NCBI GenBank assembly: GCA_945831575.1
Contig: CAMACX010000017.1
Location: 1 to 56,459 of the forward strand
Length of the DNA stretch: 56,459 nucleotides
Source: an uncultured Mediterranea sp.
GTDB lineage: Bacteria > Bacteroidota > Bacteroidia > Bacteroidales > Bacteroidaceae
Direction of reading: 5' to 3'
Position numbers and translations under genes: made by a program. The notes under the pieces are model-generated. The model saw only the letters and a list, made by a program, of their open reading frames with translations. It was not told the origin of the DNA and did not search any database. Positions 25,493 to 33,471 of the stretch are shown here, one piece after another; position 1 is the first letter of the stretch; every line of letters begins with the position of its first letter.

Positions 25493-27213
25493 TCCACCTT
25501 GGCGAGCTTCAGCAGGTCATAGCCTTTGATCTGGGCAATGACAAGATGCAGCTGGGTGCCGCGTGTCATCTGCTGCACCATCCTGCCCTGGGCATAGCCG
25601 CGTATCTGCTCCTCGGCTTCGCTCCATTGCTTCTCTGCATCGGCATCGGTGGCGGTCATCGGCAGGTATTTCAGCTCGATGATGTAGGAATGGCGGATGT
25701 CGGGATAGCGGGAGAGGTCGGGCATCAAGAAGAAGTCACAATACCCATGGTTCAGCTCCACCTCGGGACAGGTCAGATAGTAAGGATTGAGGGTCAGCAG
25801 GGCATTCATGAACCCCTGTAGGTTGCGCTCGCCCTGGATGAGGCTGCGCACCGAGGTGGTGTCGTGATACTGGCGGCAGATGCACTCCATCATCTCACGC
25901 CACTGGCCACGATATGCAGCAAACCGGAAAACATCATCAAGGTCACCAACCTTCAAGGGCTGTATCTTGTTGTATTCCACAAGCAGATAGTTAAAATACT
26001 GTTCGCGCACATTGTTGTTGGGGATACCGAGTATGGGCATACCTTCCTCCATTCCTTTGATTGTCACCATGCCGTAATAGAACAGCAGGCTCTTGAACAT
26101 GTTCGGGTCGGTGAGCTGGTTGGCGGGGAAGGAGCGCTTCACCCGGCCGTAGGTATATCCGTTCTGGGCAATCTCCAGGAGCACGCCCTTGCGGTCGCCC
26201 TCTATTTTGTCAAGGCGCACTATGCGGTCGAGCTTGGCGTAGTCGGTCCTGGTGTTGGGGTCGATAAGGTCATCGGGAGCCTCGCCGTTCAGCAGGAAAC
26301 TCTTCAGGTAGTAGAGCACCATGTCGGTGTTGAATACATGATGCCCCTCCACATTGGCATACTCCGAGAAGCAGTAGCCGTCGTACCACGGGCGCATGGC
26401 CCTCAAGGTCTCCTCCTCATCCAGCGAGAAAGCCCCTGCCTCATTGTAATAACGGATAATCTCGCGCACCTCCTCGTCGCTGAAGCCGAGCATCCCGTTG
26501 AACTGCTTCTCCAGGGTGAGTGCCGTGGCGATGTTGTAGCCGCTGGTCACGTCGTCCATCGTCACAGGGCTGACCCCCATCATCAGGATGCGGGTGAAGC
26601 TGCCCTTGAACTTCTTGAAAAGGTCGCGGTAGAAGCCCTCTGCATGGGTCATGGTATGATATACGGCTTCGCCATGCTGGTTGAGGACATTGTTGGTGAA
26701 GTTGTCGTATTCGTCGATGATAAGGTATGACTTGACGTTGTTTGTCTGGAATTTCTGATGAACATAGTTTACGCGGTCGCTTGTCGATTTCAGCTTGTTG
26801 TATTCATCCACATAGCTTTCGGGATAATATTGGGCATAACGTGATACGAAGTCACCATACATCAAGTCGAGATACCCGTTGACATTCTCTTCAATCGTAT
26901 CCTTGGTGCCTCCGGGCTTCGAGAAGTCAAGCCTAAGCACCTGGTATGCATTACGCTCGGGAGTGGGGTGGCTGCCCACGTAGGTGTCTCCAAAGAGAAG
27001 TCCGAATTTGTCCTTGGCCTCGATGTCGTAATATGACTCCATCATCGAGAGGAAGAGGCTCTTGCCGAACCGGCGCGGACGGATGAGGAAAAGGAAATGT
27101 CCAGCCTTCTCCATACGTTCAAGATACTTGGTCTTGTCAACCAAAAGTAACCCCTCGCGCTTCACCTGCGCATAGTCCGAAATGCCATACGGCAACAGTT
27201 TGTAATTTCCCAT
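25477..27213 (-). CDS. AAA-ATPase-like / PD-(D/E)XK nuclease-like protein
   Basis: A 578-residue protein of the AAA-ATPase_like (PF09820) plus PDDEXK_9 (PF08011) type, expanded in Bacteroidales. It opens MGNYKLLPYGISDYAQVKRE with the Walker A variant RPRRFGKSL at residues 45-53 and a Walker-B-like SYLIIDEYDNF near 180. The C-terminal domain has DFFLMPDLSRYPDIRHSY then IIELKYL, the Asp and Glu-x-Lys of a PD-(D/E)XK site. The family's role is not known; defence or element maintenance has been suggested by context. I chose ATG 27213 behind AGAAGG rather than GTG 27240. It has its own strong promoter. Confidence 0.85.
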   Translation of the reverse strand: MGNYKLLPYGISDYAQVKREGLLLVDKTKYLERMEKAGHFLFLIRPRRFGKSLFLSMMESYYDIEAKDKFGLLFGDTYVGSHPTPERNAYQVLRLDFSKPGGTKDTIEENVNGYLDLMYGDFVSRYAQYYPESYVDEYNKLKSTSDRVNYVHQKFQTNNVKSYLIIDEYDNFTNNVLNQHGEAVYHTMTHAEGFYRDLFKKFKGSFTRILMMGVSPVTMDDVTSGYNIATALTLEKQFNGMLGFSDEEVREIIRYYNEAGAFSLDEEETLRAMRPWYDGYCFSEYANVEGHHVFNTDMVLYYLKSFLLNGEAPDDLIDPNTRTDYAKLDRIVRLDKIEGDRKGVLLEIAQNGYTYGRVKRSFPANQLTDPNMFKSLLFYYGMVTIKGMEEGMPILGIPNNNVREQYFNYLLVEYNKIQPLKVGDLDDVFRFAAYRGQWREMMECICRQYHDTTSVRSLIQGERNLQGFMNALLTLNPYYLTCPEVELNHGYCDFFLMPDLSRYPDIRHSYIIELKYLPMTATDADAEKQWSEAEEQIRGYAQGRMVQQMTRGTQLHLVIAQIKGYDLLKLAKVEPIAQ

Positions 27214-27253
27214 AATACACCTTCTGGTTAGAGGATTCACTTATTTTTGTTTG

Positions 27254-27285
27254 CAAAGCTACGCAATAAATCCCCAACAGCCAAA
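27254..27285 (-). promoter_or_regulatory. Promoter of the ATPase-nuclease gene
   Basis: On the minus strand TTTG (27285-27282), 20 nt, then TAGCTTTG (27261-27254): a full match to the Bacteroides consensus. Confidence 0.8.
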
Positions 27286-27336
27286 GATTTCATCGGATTT
27301 CTGCAAGCAGAGAAGGGTCAGAGCAGGGTGAGGGTC

Positions 27337-27417
27337 AGGGTCAGAAGGGACAGGTACCGCTGACCCGTCTCAGGAACCACAGATTACAAGGGTCAGGGTA
27401 CCTGTCCCTCTGACCCT
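27337..27417. repeat. Long near-perfect hairpin in the 27.2-27.5 kb spacer
   Basis: The outer arm 27337-27358 (AGGGTCAGAAGGGACAG... GTACC) pairs with 27397-27417 apart from one extra A. The stem continues with CTGACCC (27360-27366) and GGGTCAG (27390-27396). Total is about 28 bp around a 23-nt loop, flanked by further GGGTCAG words. It lies between two divergent promoters and has no coding function. Confidence 0.85.
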
Positions 27418-27449
27418 CTATCAATTCAATTTCGTCGAACTCACGTTAC

Positions 27450-27484
27450 ATAATTGATAATTGACAAATTATAATTGATAATTG
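27450..27484. repeat. Direct repeat of ATAATTGATAATTG
   Basis: Two perfect 14-bp copies (27450-27463 and 27471-27484) lie just upstream of the GH84 promoter. Confidence 0.8.
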
Positions 27485-27503
27485 GTAAAAAAACGGCAAA
27501 ATG

Positions 27504-27535
27504 TTTGATACTTATAGACATTTGACCTATCTTTG
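27504..27535 (+). promoter_or_regulatory. Promoter of the GH84 gene
   Basis: TTTG (27504-27507), 20 nt, TATCTTTG (27528-27535): an exact consensus promoter, giving a leader of about 20 nt before the GTG start. Confidence 0.85.
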
Positions 27536-27560
27536 TGCATTCATTCAATAAGTTATTATC

Positions 27561-29750
27561 GTGAAAAGAAGACTATTCCTATCCATCGCACTCCTCAGCA
27601 CCTTAGGCCTGAGCGCACAGCAACCCAGTATCTCACCCCTTCCCCAACAGGCAGAATGGGGCAAGGCAGCCTTTCCGTCCTCTGCCTCCTTCCTGCTTGT
27701 CGGCGATGCACAGGCCGATGCCGATGCAGTGGCCCTGCTCAAGGAACACATCTCCGTGGTACAGGACAAGAAGGCAGCCGGGAGCATCCGTCTTACCATC
27801 GGTGAGGCCAATGACAAAGCCGTCGGCAAGTACAAGAAACTCATTCCCGCCCAACCCGAGGGCTACTATCTGAAGGTGACGCCCGGGGAAGTCGTCATAG
27901 CCGGCCGCGATGGGAGCGGAACCTACTATGGCGTGCAGACCTTCCTCCAGATGGCGGCACAGCCCCAGGTGACGGAGGTCGAGATGAAGGACTGGCCCAG
28001 CGTGGAATGCCGTGGTGTCATCGAGGGCTTCTACGGCAATCCCTGGAGCCACGAGGACCGTCTGCGGCAGTTCGACTTCTACGGCAGACAGAAGATGAAC
28101 GTCTATGTCTATGGGCCCAAGGACGACCCCTACCACCGTGCCCACTGGCGCGACCCCTATCCCGAGGCTGAGGCCAACAAGCTGAAGGAGCTGGTACAGG
28201 CCGCCCACCGCAACAAGGTGCAGTTCGTATGGGCCATACATCCCGGAGGCGACATCCAGTGGAATCTGAAGGACTCCGTGGCCGTGGTCAGCAAGCTGGA
28301 GAAGATGTACACCCTGGGCATACGCACCTTTGCCGTCTTCTTCGACGACATCTGGGGCGAGGGAGCCAAGGGCGACAAGCAGGCCGGTCTGCTCAACTAT
28401 GTCACCGATGAATTTGTGCGCAAGCATCCCGACGTGCAGCCGCTCATCATGTGTCCCACGGAATACAACAAGGGCTGGGCAGGCAAGGAGTATCTGCCTA
28501 CCCTGGGCACGAAGATGTACCCCGAGGTTCGCATCATGTGGACGGGCAACAGCGTGGTGGATATGATTGAGGAGGATGACATGCAGTGGATCAACAACCA
28601 GATCAAGCGCAAGGCTTTCATCTGGCTCAACTATCCCGTCAACGACTACTGCCAGAGCCGTCTCCTCATGGGCAAAACCTACGGCAACGGACAGAACATC
28701 AACGACATGGTGAGTGGTTTCTGTTCCAATCCCATGGAGTATGCCGAAGCCTCCAAGGTCAGCCTCTACAGCATTGCCGACTACACCTGGAACATGCCTC
28801 AGTACGATGCCCAGAAGAGTTGGCAGCGGGCCATGGACTATCTCATGCCCACCTGCAAGGAGGCCTTCCGCTTCTTCTGCCAGAACAACGTGGACTTGGG
28901 CAAGACGGGGCACGGCCTGCGGCGTGAAGGCGAGAGCCCTCAGTTCCTCAAGTCGGGCCAGTCGCCTCTCTTCGACTTCATGCTGCTCGATGCCTCGGCC
29001 GATGCGCTGCTGGCCGACAGCGTGAACCATCCCGAGATGTTGCGAGAGATAGGCCCCTGGGTAGAGAGCATGAAGCTCCTGGCACACCGGGGCATGCAGG
29101 TCATGCAGATGTCGATGGCACTGGACAAGAAGGACTCCGTGGCATTCATCGGACACTACAAGGCCCAGGCATCCATCGAGCAGAAGCAGAAGGCCATCAC
29201 GAGCCGCGACTTTGAGGGCAGCATCGTCAAGGCCAAGCCTGTGGTGAGCGGCGACGTCATCACACCCTGGGTGAACGAGACTTGCGCCAACTTGGTCAAG
29301 GCTTACAAGAAGGAGTACAAATACGGACTGGACGCCTTCCCCGTGCAGAGCATCGAGGACGGCGAATACTTCATCAAGGTGAACGGCGAATATCTCACCA
29401 ACGCCCAGGCTGCGGCCGACAGGGTGGGGGACTATCCCGTCTTCCAGAGCGAGCGTGACGGCATCAATCCCCAGCGCCAGCAGTGGGTCATCGAGCAGGA
29501 GCCCAAGACGGGACGCTACAAGATAACCAACAAGCAGGACGGGCGCTACATCAACGAGATGGGTACCTTCTGGCACAACAAGGACCTCAATCCCTACGAT
29601 GCCGACTGGCACACCTTCATCCTCACGCGCAAGGACGGCAGGTGGAGCATACAGAATGCCGGAAGTGCCGGAAAGAAGTTCTGGAGCCGCTCAGGCAACC
29701 GTCTGGGAAATACCGACAACGAATCATTTATCTTTGAAATAGAAAAGTAA
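27561..29750 (+). CDS. GH84 beta-N-acetylglucosaminidase (O-GlcNAcase/hyaluronidase-like)
   Basis: A 729-residue exported glycoside hydrolase close in architecture to the B. thetaiotaomicron GH84 enzyme, which removes beta-linked GlcNAc (including O-GlcNAc) by substrate-assisted catalysis. The signal peptide (MKRRLFLSIALLSTLGLSAQ) is followed by an N-terminal GH20b-like domain (about 25-140) and the catalytic barrel (about 145-430): RGVIEGFYGNPWSHEDR, FVWAIHPGGDIQWN, then FFDDI with the catalytic pair Asp262-Asp263. Helical and beta domains complete the C terminus. The start is GTG at 27561; there is no ATG nearby. A consensus promoter and an intrinsic terminator bracket it as a single-gene unit. 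A role in host mucin or glycan use is likely. Confidence 0.95.
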   Translation: MKRRLFLSIALLSTLGLSAQQPSISPLPQQAEWGKAAFPSSASFLLVGDAQADADAVALLKEHISVVQDKKAAGSIRLTIGEANDKAVGKYKKLIPAQPEGYYLKVTPGEVVIAGRDGSGTYYGVQTFLQMAAQPQVTEVEMKDWPSVECRGVIEGFYGNPWSHEDRLRQFDFYGRQKMNVYVYGPKDDPYHRAHWRDPYPEAEANKLKELVQAAHRNKVQFVWAIHPGGDIQWNLKDSVAVVSKLEKMYTLGIRTFAVFFDDIWGEGAKGDKQAGLLNYVTDEFVRKHPDVQPLIMCPTEYNKGWAGKEYLPTLGTKMYPEVRIMWTGNSVVDMIEEDDMQWINNQIKRKAFIWLNYPVNDYCQSRLLMGKTYGNGQNINDMVSGFCSNPMEYAEASKVSLYSIADYTWNMPQYDAQKSWQRAMDYLMPTCKEAFRFFCQNNVDLGKTGHGLRREGESPQFLKSGQSPLFDFMLLDASADALLADSVNHPEMLREIGPWVESMKLLAHRGMQVMQMSMALDKKDSVAFIGHYKAQASIEQKQKAITSRDFEGSIVKAKPVVSGDVITPWVNETCANLVKAYKKEYKYGLDAFPVQSIEDGEYFIKVNGEYLTNAQAAADRVGDYPVFQSERDGINPQRQQWVIEQEPKTGRYKITNKQDGRYINEMGTFWHNKDLNPYDADWHTFILTRKDGRWSIQNAGSAGKKFWSRSGNRLGNTDNESFIFEIEK

Positions 29751-29754
29751 CACA

Positions 29755-29950
29755 ATGAATCACATCAAGAGTGTGGCGGCATGTACGGCCGCCACACTCT
29801 TACTACCCCTGGGAGGCCAATAGCTGCATGCCCAGTCAAACATTACCCCCGAAGTACTGAAAACACTGGAATCGGCCCAGACCCACACGCCCTCCGACCA
29901 TGCCCTCCGCAATGCCGTCAGCAGCAACAGCATCAACAAGATGGCTCTCG
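29755..29950 (+). pseudogene. Remnant of a C1B aminopeptidase (bleomycin hydrolase-type)
   Basis: Five bases after the GH84 stop, an ATG opens a signal-peptide-like frame (MNHIKSVAACTAATLLLPLG) that stops at TAG 29821. The same frame resumes as LHAQSNITPEVLKTLES, then THTPSDHALRNAVSSNSINK, which resembles the N terminus of Bacteroidales aminopeptidase C proteins (C1B papain-like). It is cut off at about 29950 and runs into the end of asnB on the other strand. No catalytic Cys/His region remains. I read it as a truncated relic with an in-frame stop. The first part doubles as the GH84 terminator hairpin, so only the part after the TAG is strong evidence of a lost peptidase. Confidence 0.6.
29767..29801 (+). 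terminator. Terminator hairpin after GH84
   Basis: AAGAGTGTGGCGGC (29767-29780) and GCCGCCACACTCTT (29788-29801) form a perfect 14-bp stem with a 7-nt loop, 17 bp after the GH84 stop. Only a short T-containing tail follows. Confidence 0.7.
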
Positions 29951-29964
29951 ACCCCTCTGACCCT

Positions 29965-31692
29965 TTACTTCGTGTAAGCCTGCTCGTGTACACCGGCTAC
30001 GGCACGGCCGCTGGGGTCGTTCTTGCCTTGGAACGAGGCATCCCAGGCCAACGCCTCGGCGGTGGAGCAGGCCACGCTCGGCACGCTCGGTACGCTCCGC
30101 GCGGCACTCTCGCTGGGGAAGTGCTCTTCGAAGATGCTGCGGTAGTAGTACTCCTCCTTGTTCATCGGCGGGTTGATGGGGAAGCGATCGGCGGCATGGG
30201 CCATCTGCTCGTCGGTGACGGCGGCGGCGGTCATGGCTTTCAGGGTGTCAATCCATGAGTAGCCTACGCCGTCGCTGAACTGCTCCTTCTGGCGCCAGGC
30301 CACGCTCGCGGGCAGCATGTCGCTGAAGGCCTCACGCACCACCTTCTTCTCAATCTCACGCCCCGGACACATCTTGGTGGCAGGGTTGATGCGCATGGCT
30401 ACGTCGAGAAACTCCTTGTCCAGGAAGGGCACACGTCCCTCCACCCCCCAGGCCGAAAGGCTCTTGTTGGCACGCAGGCAGTCGTAGAGGTGCAGTTTGC
30501 TGAGCTTGCGGACCGTCTCCTCGTGGAAGGCCTGCGGAGTGGGGGCCTTGTGGAAGTAGAGGTAGCCGCCAAATACCTCGTCTGCGCCTTCACCGCTCAG
30601 CACCATCTTGATGCCCATCGACTTGATGACGCGGGCCAGCAGGTACATCGGAGTGGAGGCACGCACGGTGGTGACATCGTAGGTCTCGATGAAGTAGATC
30701 ACGTCGCGGATGGCATCGAGGCCCTCCTGGATGGTGTAGTTGATCTCGTGGTGGACGGTGCCGATGTAGTCGGCCACCTCGCGTGCCTTGATGAGGTCGG
30801 GGGCACCCTTCAGGCCCACGGCAAAGGAGTGGAGCTGGGGCCACCAGGCATCGCTCTGACCGCCCGTCTCGATGCGCTTGGCGGCATACTTCTTGGCTAT
30901 GGCGGAGATGACGGACGAGTCAAGGCCACCAGAGAGCAGTACGCCGTAGGGCACGTCGCTCATCAGCTGGCGCTGCACGGCGGCTTCGAGGGCATCGTGT
31001 ACGGCCTTGACCTGTGCCTGATGGGCAGCGGGGTTTTCGCCGCTGGTGCCGTGGCCACGCTCCGAGGCCGGGGTATAGTTGTCCTTCACCGCCTCGTAGT
31101 CCATCCAGTCGCGTTGGTACCAGCGGGTCATCTTGCCCTCGCGGCTCCAGTAGTAGTGGCCGGGGAGGAAGGGCTCGTAGGAGTCGCAGAAGCCTTCGAG
31201 CGCCTTGAGCTCGCTGCCGAAGTAGATGCGTCCCTCGTTGTCGCGTCCGATGTAGAGGGGGATGACGCCGATGGGGTCGCGGGCGATGAGGTACTCGTCG
31301 CGCTCCTCGTCGTAGAGGGCGAAGGCAAAGATGCCGCTCAGTTCCTCCAGCAGGTGGATGCCCTTCTCGCGGTAGAGGGGGAGGATGACCTCGCAGTCGC
31401 TGCCCGTCTGGAAGTCGTAACGACCGGCATAGCGGGCACGGATGTCGCGGTGGTTGTAGATCTCGCCGTTGACGGCCAGTACCTGCTTCCTGTCAGATGA
31501 GAAGAGAGGCTGTCCACCCGACTGGGGGTCAACGATGGAGAGGCGTTCGTGGGCCAGGATGGCTGAGCCTCCCTCGTAGATGCCGCTCCAGTCGGGCCCA
31601 CGGTGACGTATCTTCTGGGCCATCTTCAAGGCCTTCTTTCTTAACTCTGGGGTTTGTTCCTTGATATTGAATATTCCTGCTATTCCGCACAT
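29965..31692 (-). CDS. asnB: Asparagine synthase B, glutamine-hydrolysing
   Basis: A 575-residue cytoplasmic enzyme converting aspartate, glutamine and ATP to asparagine, glutamate, AMP and PPi. MCGIAGIFNI places the Ntn nucleophile at Cys2 after Met removal. The class II amidotransferase domain fills the first 190 or so residues (LAVNGEIYNHRDIR). The synthetase domain has the PP-loop LLSGGLDSSVISAIAKKYA. Length is slightly above E. coli AsnB (554) because of a linker insert (TPASERGHGTSGENPAAHQ) and a C-terminal tail. It lies 184 bp downstream of gltD on the same strand and is probably cotranscribed with gltBD. The spacer holds AT-rich repeats and a widespread CCACAGATT-type repeat. Confidence 0.95.
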   Translation of the reverse strand: MCGIAGIFNIKEQTPELRKKALKMAQKIRHRGPDWSGIYEGGSAILAHERLSIVDPQSGGQPLFSSDRKQVLAVNGEIYNHRDIRARYAGRYDFQTGSDCEVILPLYREKGIHLLEELSGIFAFALYDEERDEYLIARDPIGVIPLYIGRDNEGRIYFGSELKALEGFCDSYEPFLPGHYYWSREGKMTRWYQRDWMDYEAVKDNYTPASERGHGTSGENPAAHQAQVKAVHDALEAAVQRQLMSDVPYGVLLSGGLDSSVISAIAKKYAAKRIETGGQSDAWWPQLHSFAVGLKGAPDLIKAREVADYIGTVHHEINYTIQEGLDAIRDVIYFIETYDVTTVRASTPMYLLARVIKSMGIKMVLSGEGADEVFGGYLYFHKAPTPQAFHEETVRKLSKLHLYDCLRANKSLSAWGVEGRVPFLDKEFLDVAMRINPATKMCPGREIEKKVVREAFSDMLPASVAWRQKEQFSDGVGYSWIDTLKAMTAAAVTDEQMAHAADRFPINPPMNKEEYYYRSIFEEHFPSESAARSVPSVPSVACSTAEALAWDASFQGKNDPSGRAVAGVHEQAYTK

Positions 31693-31699
31693 ATTGCTT

Positions 31700-31762
31700 T
31701 AAGTATTTGATTATTTGAGTATTTAAGTATTTAAGTATTTGAGATTTTGAGATTTTGAGTTG
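31700..31762. repeat. Short tandem repeats upstream of asnB
   Basis: Repeats of TATTTAAG / TATTTGAG followed by GATTTTGA twice fill the 60 bp before the asnB start. No structure or coding is seen. Confidence 0.7.
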
Positions 31763-31771
31763 ACGGATAGC

Positions 31772-31868
31772 AACCACAGATTGCACAGATTCATACGGAT
31801 TGGCACGGATATTTTATTTAAAACAATCAATCTGTGAAAATCTGTACATACCGTGTAAATCTGTGGTT
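31772..31868. repeat. CCACAGATT-type intergenic inverted repeat
   Basis: AACCACAGATT (31772-31782) and AATCTGTGGTT (31858-31868) are perfect complements, and the interior has more CACAGATT / AATCTGTG words. I know this repeat style from spacers in many Bacteroidetes genomes. It ends 9 bp before the gltD stop. Confidence 0.7.
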
Positions 31869-31876
31869 TCTAATCA

Positions 31877-33214
31877 CTACGAAAGGTATTGGTCGATCTC
31901 CTGTGCTACCTTGCGGCCGTGGGCCAAGGCTCTGACTACGAGGCTGGCACCGTTGGCGGCATCGCCGGCCACGAAGACGTTGGCAGGAAACTTCGGCTGC
32001 TCGGGCTTGAGGAAGCCCATGGCCAGCAGTACCATGTCGGCCTCGATGACCTCCTTCTTGCCTGTGGGCTTCATCACGGGACGGCCACCGTCGGGATTGG
32101 GCAGCCACTCCACCTCCTCGACCTCGACACCGGTCACCTTGCCGTTCTTGCCGATGAAGCGGTTGGAGGCCAGGCTCCAGCGGCGGGTACAGCCCTCTTC
32201 GTGGCTGGAGGTGGTCTTCAGCACCACGGGCCATTGCGGCCAGGGGGTGGCGGGGTTGTGGCCCACGGGAGGCTGAGGCATGATCTCAATCTGCGTCACG
32301 CTCACGGCTCCCTGACGGATGCTCGTGCCGATGCAGTCGCTGCCCGTGTCACCACCGCCGATGACCAGCACCTTCTTCCCCTTGGCATTGACCAGCTCCT
32401 CCTTGCTGAAGCTCTCGCCATCGAGGATGCGGTTCTGCTGCGAGAGCATCTCCAGAGCAAAGTGTACTCCCTTGAGTTCGCGGCCGGGGATGGGGAGGTC
32501 GCGGGCCGTGGGGGTGCCGGTGCAGATGGCGTAGGCATCAAATCCCTGGGGGAGCTGCTGCACATCCACGGTCATGCCCATCTCGAAGTGGATGCCTTCG
32601 GCCTCCAGCACCTTCATGCGGCGGTCGATGACGCTCTTGTCGAGCTTGAAGTTGGGGATGCCGTAGCGTAGCAGACCGCCCGGATGGGGCTTGCTGTCAA
32701 AGAGGGTCACCTCATAGCCCTTGGCATTGAGGCGTACGGCGGTGCTCAGTCCGGCAGGACCGGCGCCGATGATGGCCACGCGCTTGCCGTTGCGCTCGGG
32801 TTTGCAGGGCACCACGTACCCTTCGCGGAAGGCTGCCTCGGCAATGGCGGCCTCATTCTCGCGGATGGTGACAGGCTCCTCGCAGGAGAGCTTCAGCACG
32901 CACGACTTCTCGCACAGGGCGGGGCAGATACGCCCCGTAAACTCCGGAAAGTCGTTGGTCTGCGTCAAGATACGGTAAGCCTGCTGCCAGCGCCCCTTGT
33001 AGAGTGCGTCCTGAAACTCCGGGTCCTTGTTGCCCAGCGGACAGGCCCAGTGGCAGAAGGGTACACCGCAATCCATGCAGCGCGAAGCCTGCAGCTTGCG
33101 GTCGTGACTATTGAGTGTCTGCTCCACCTGCGTGAAGTCGGTGATACGTTCGTGTATCGGACGGTAACCCGCCTCCTGGCGGGGAATATGGAGAAATGCT
33201 TTTGGATCGCCCAT
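31877..33214 (-). CDS. gltD: Glutamate synthase, small (beta) subunit
   Basis: A 445-residue FAD and iron-sulfur flavoprotein that passes electrons from NADPH to GltB. Near the N terminus are the cysteine clusters CMDCGVPFCHWACPLGNK and CPALCEKSCVL for the 4Fe-4S centres. The FAD-binding GAGPAGLSTAVRLNAKGYEV follows at about residue 150, and the NADPH-binding GGGDTGSDCIGT near 295. The ending VFVAGDAANGASLVVRALAHG is typical of the family. It follows gltB after a 257-bp spacer with TTTATCTCCC repeats and precedes asnB. Confidence 0.95.
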   Translation of the reverse strand: MGDPKAFLHIPRQEAGYRPIHERITDFTQVEQTLNSHDRKLQASRCMDCGVPFCHWACPLGNKDPEFQDALYKGRWQQAYRILTQTNDFPEFTGRICPALCEKSCVLKLSCEEPVTIRENEAAIAEAAFREGYVVPCKPERNGKRVAIIGAGPAGLSTAVRLNAKGYEVTLFDSKPHPGGLLRYGIPNFKLDKSVIDRRMKVLEAEGIHFEMGMTVDVQQLPQGFDAYAICTGTPTARDLPIPGRELKGVHFALEMLSQQNRILDGESFSKEELVNAKGKKVLVIGGGDTGSDCIGTSIRQGAVSVTQIEIMPQPPVGHNPATPWPQWPVVLKTTSSHEEGCTRRWSLASNRFIGKNGKVTGVEVEEVEWLPNPDGGRPVMKPTGKKEVIEADMVLLAMGFLKPEQPKFPANVFVAGDAANGASLVVRALAHGRKVAQEIDQYLS

Positions 33215-33270
33215 AATGATTGATGTTTTTTTTGTTTTTAGTTGTGTTTTTTGAGGGGGAGAGGGGGAGA

Positions 33271-33451
33271 GGGAGGTAAATGGAGATAAAGGGAGATATC
33301 ACTCCGCTTCGCTCCGTTCAGGGAGATAAATGCCAATAGTTGCGAAGCCAATGGCCTATCTATCGGCCTAACTATCGGCCTTTATCTCCCTTTATCTCCC
33401 TTTATCTCCCTTTATCTCCCTATTATCTCCCTATTATCTCCCTTTACCTCC
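33271..33451. repeat. TTTATCTCCC tandem array with complementary arm in gltB-gltD spacer
   Basis: Four perfect TTTATCTCCC units (33381-33420) are followed by two TATTATCTCCC variants and TTTACCTCC (to 33451). Upstream, GGGAGGTAAATGGAGATAAA (33271-33290), GGGAGATA and GGGAGATAAA (33321-33330) are complementary, so the transcript between gltB and gltD can form a long, register-flexible hairpin. Confidence 0.85.
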
Positions 33452-33471
33452 TTACAAAGAAACCATCCCCC

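Noticed and set aside
27633..29612. 659-codon open frame antisense to GH84
   Set aside because: A shadow of GH84 codon usage; no start context or homology.
31772..31868. tRNA or structured RNA gene between asnB and gltD
   Set aside because: The pairing is explained by CCACAGATT-type intergenic repeats, and no cloverleaf or anticodon arm can be drawn.
33381..33451. CRISPR-like array
   Set aside because: Units are 10-11 bp with no spacers, no leader and no cas genes nearby; it is a simple tandem repeat.
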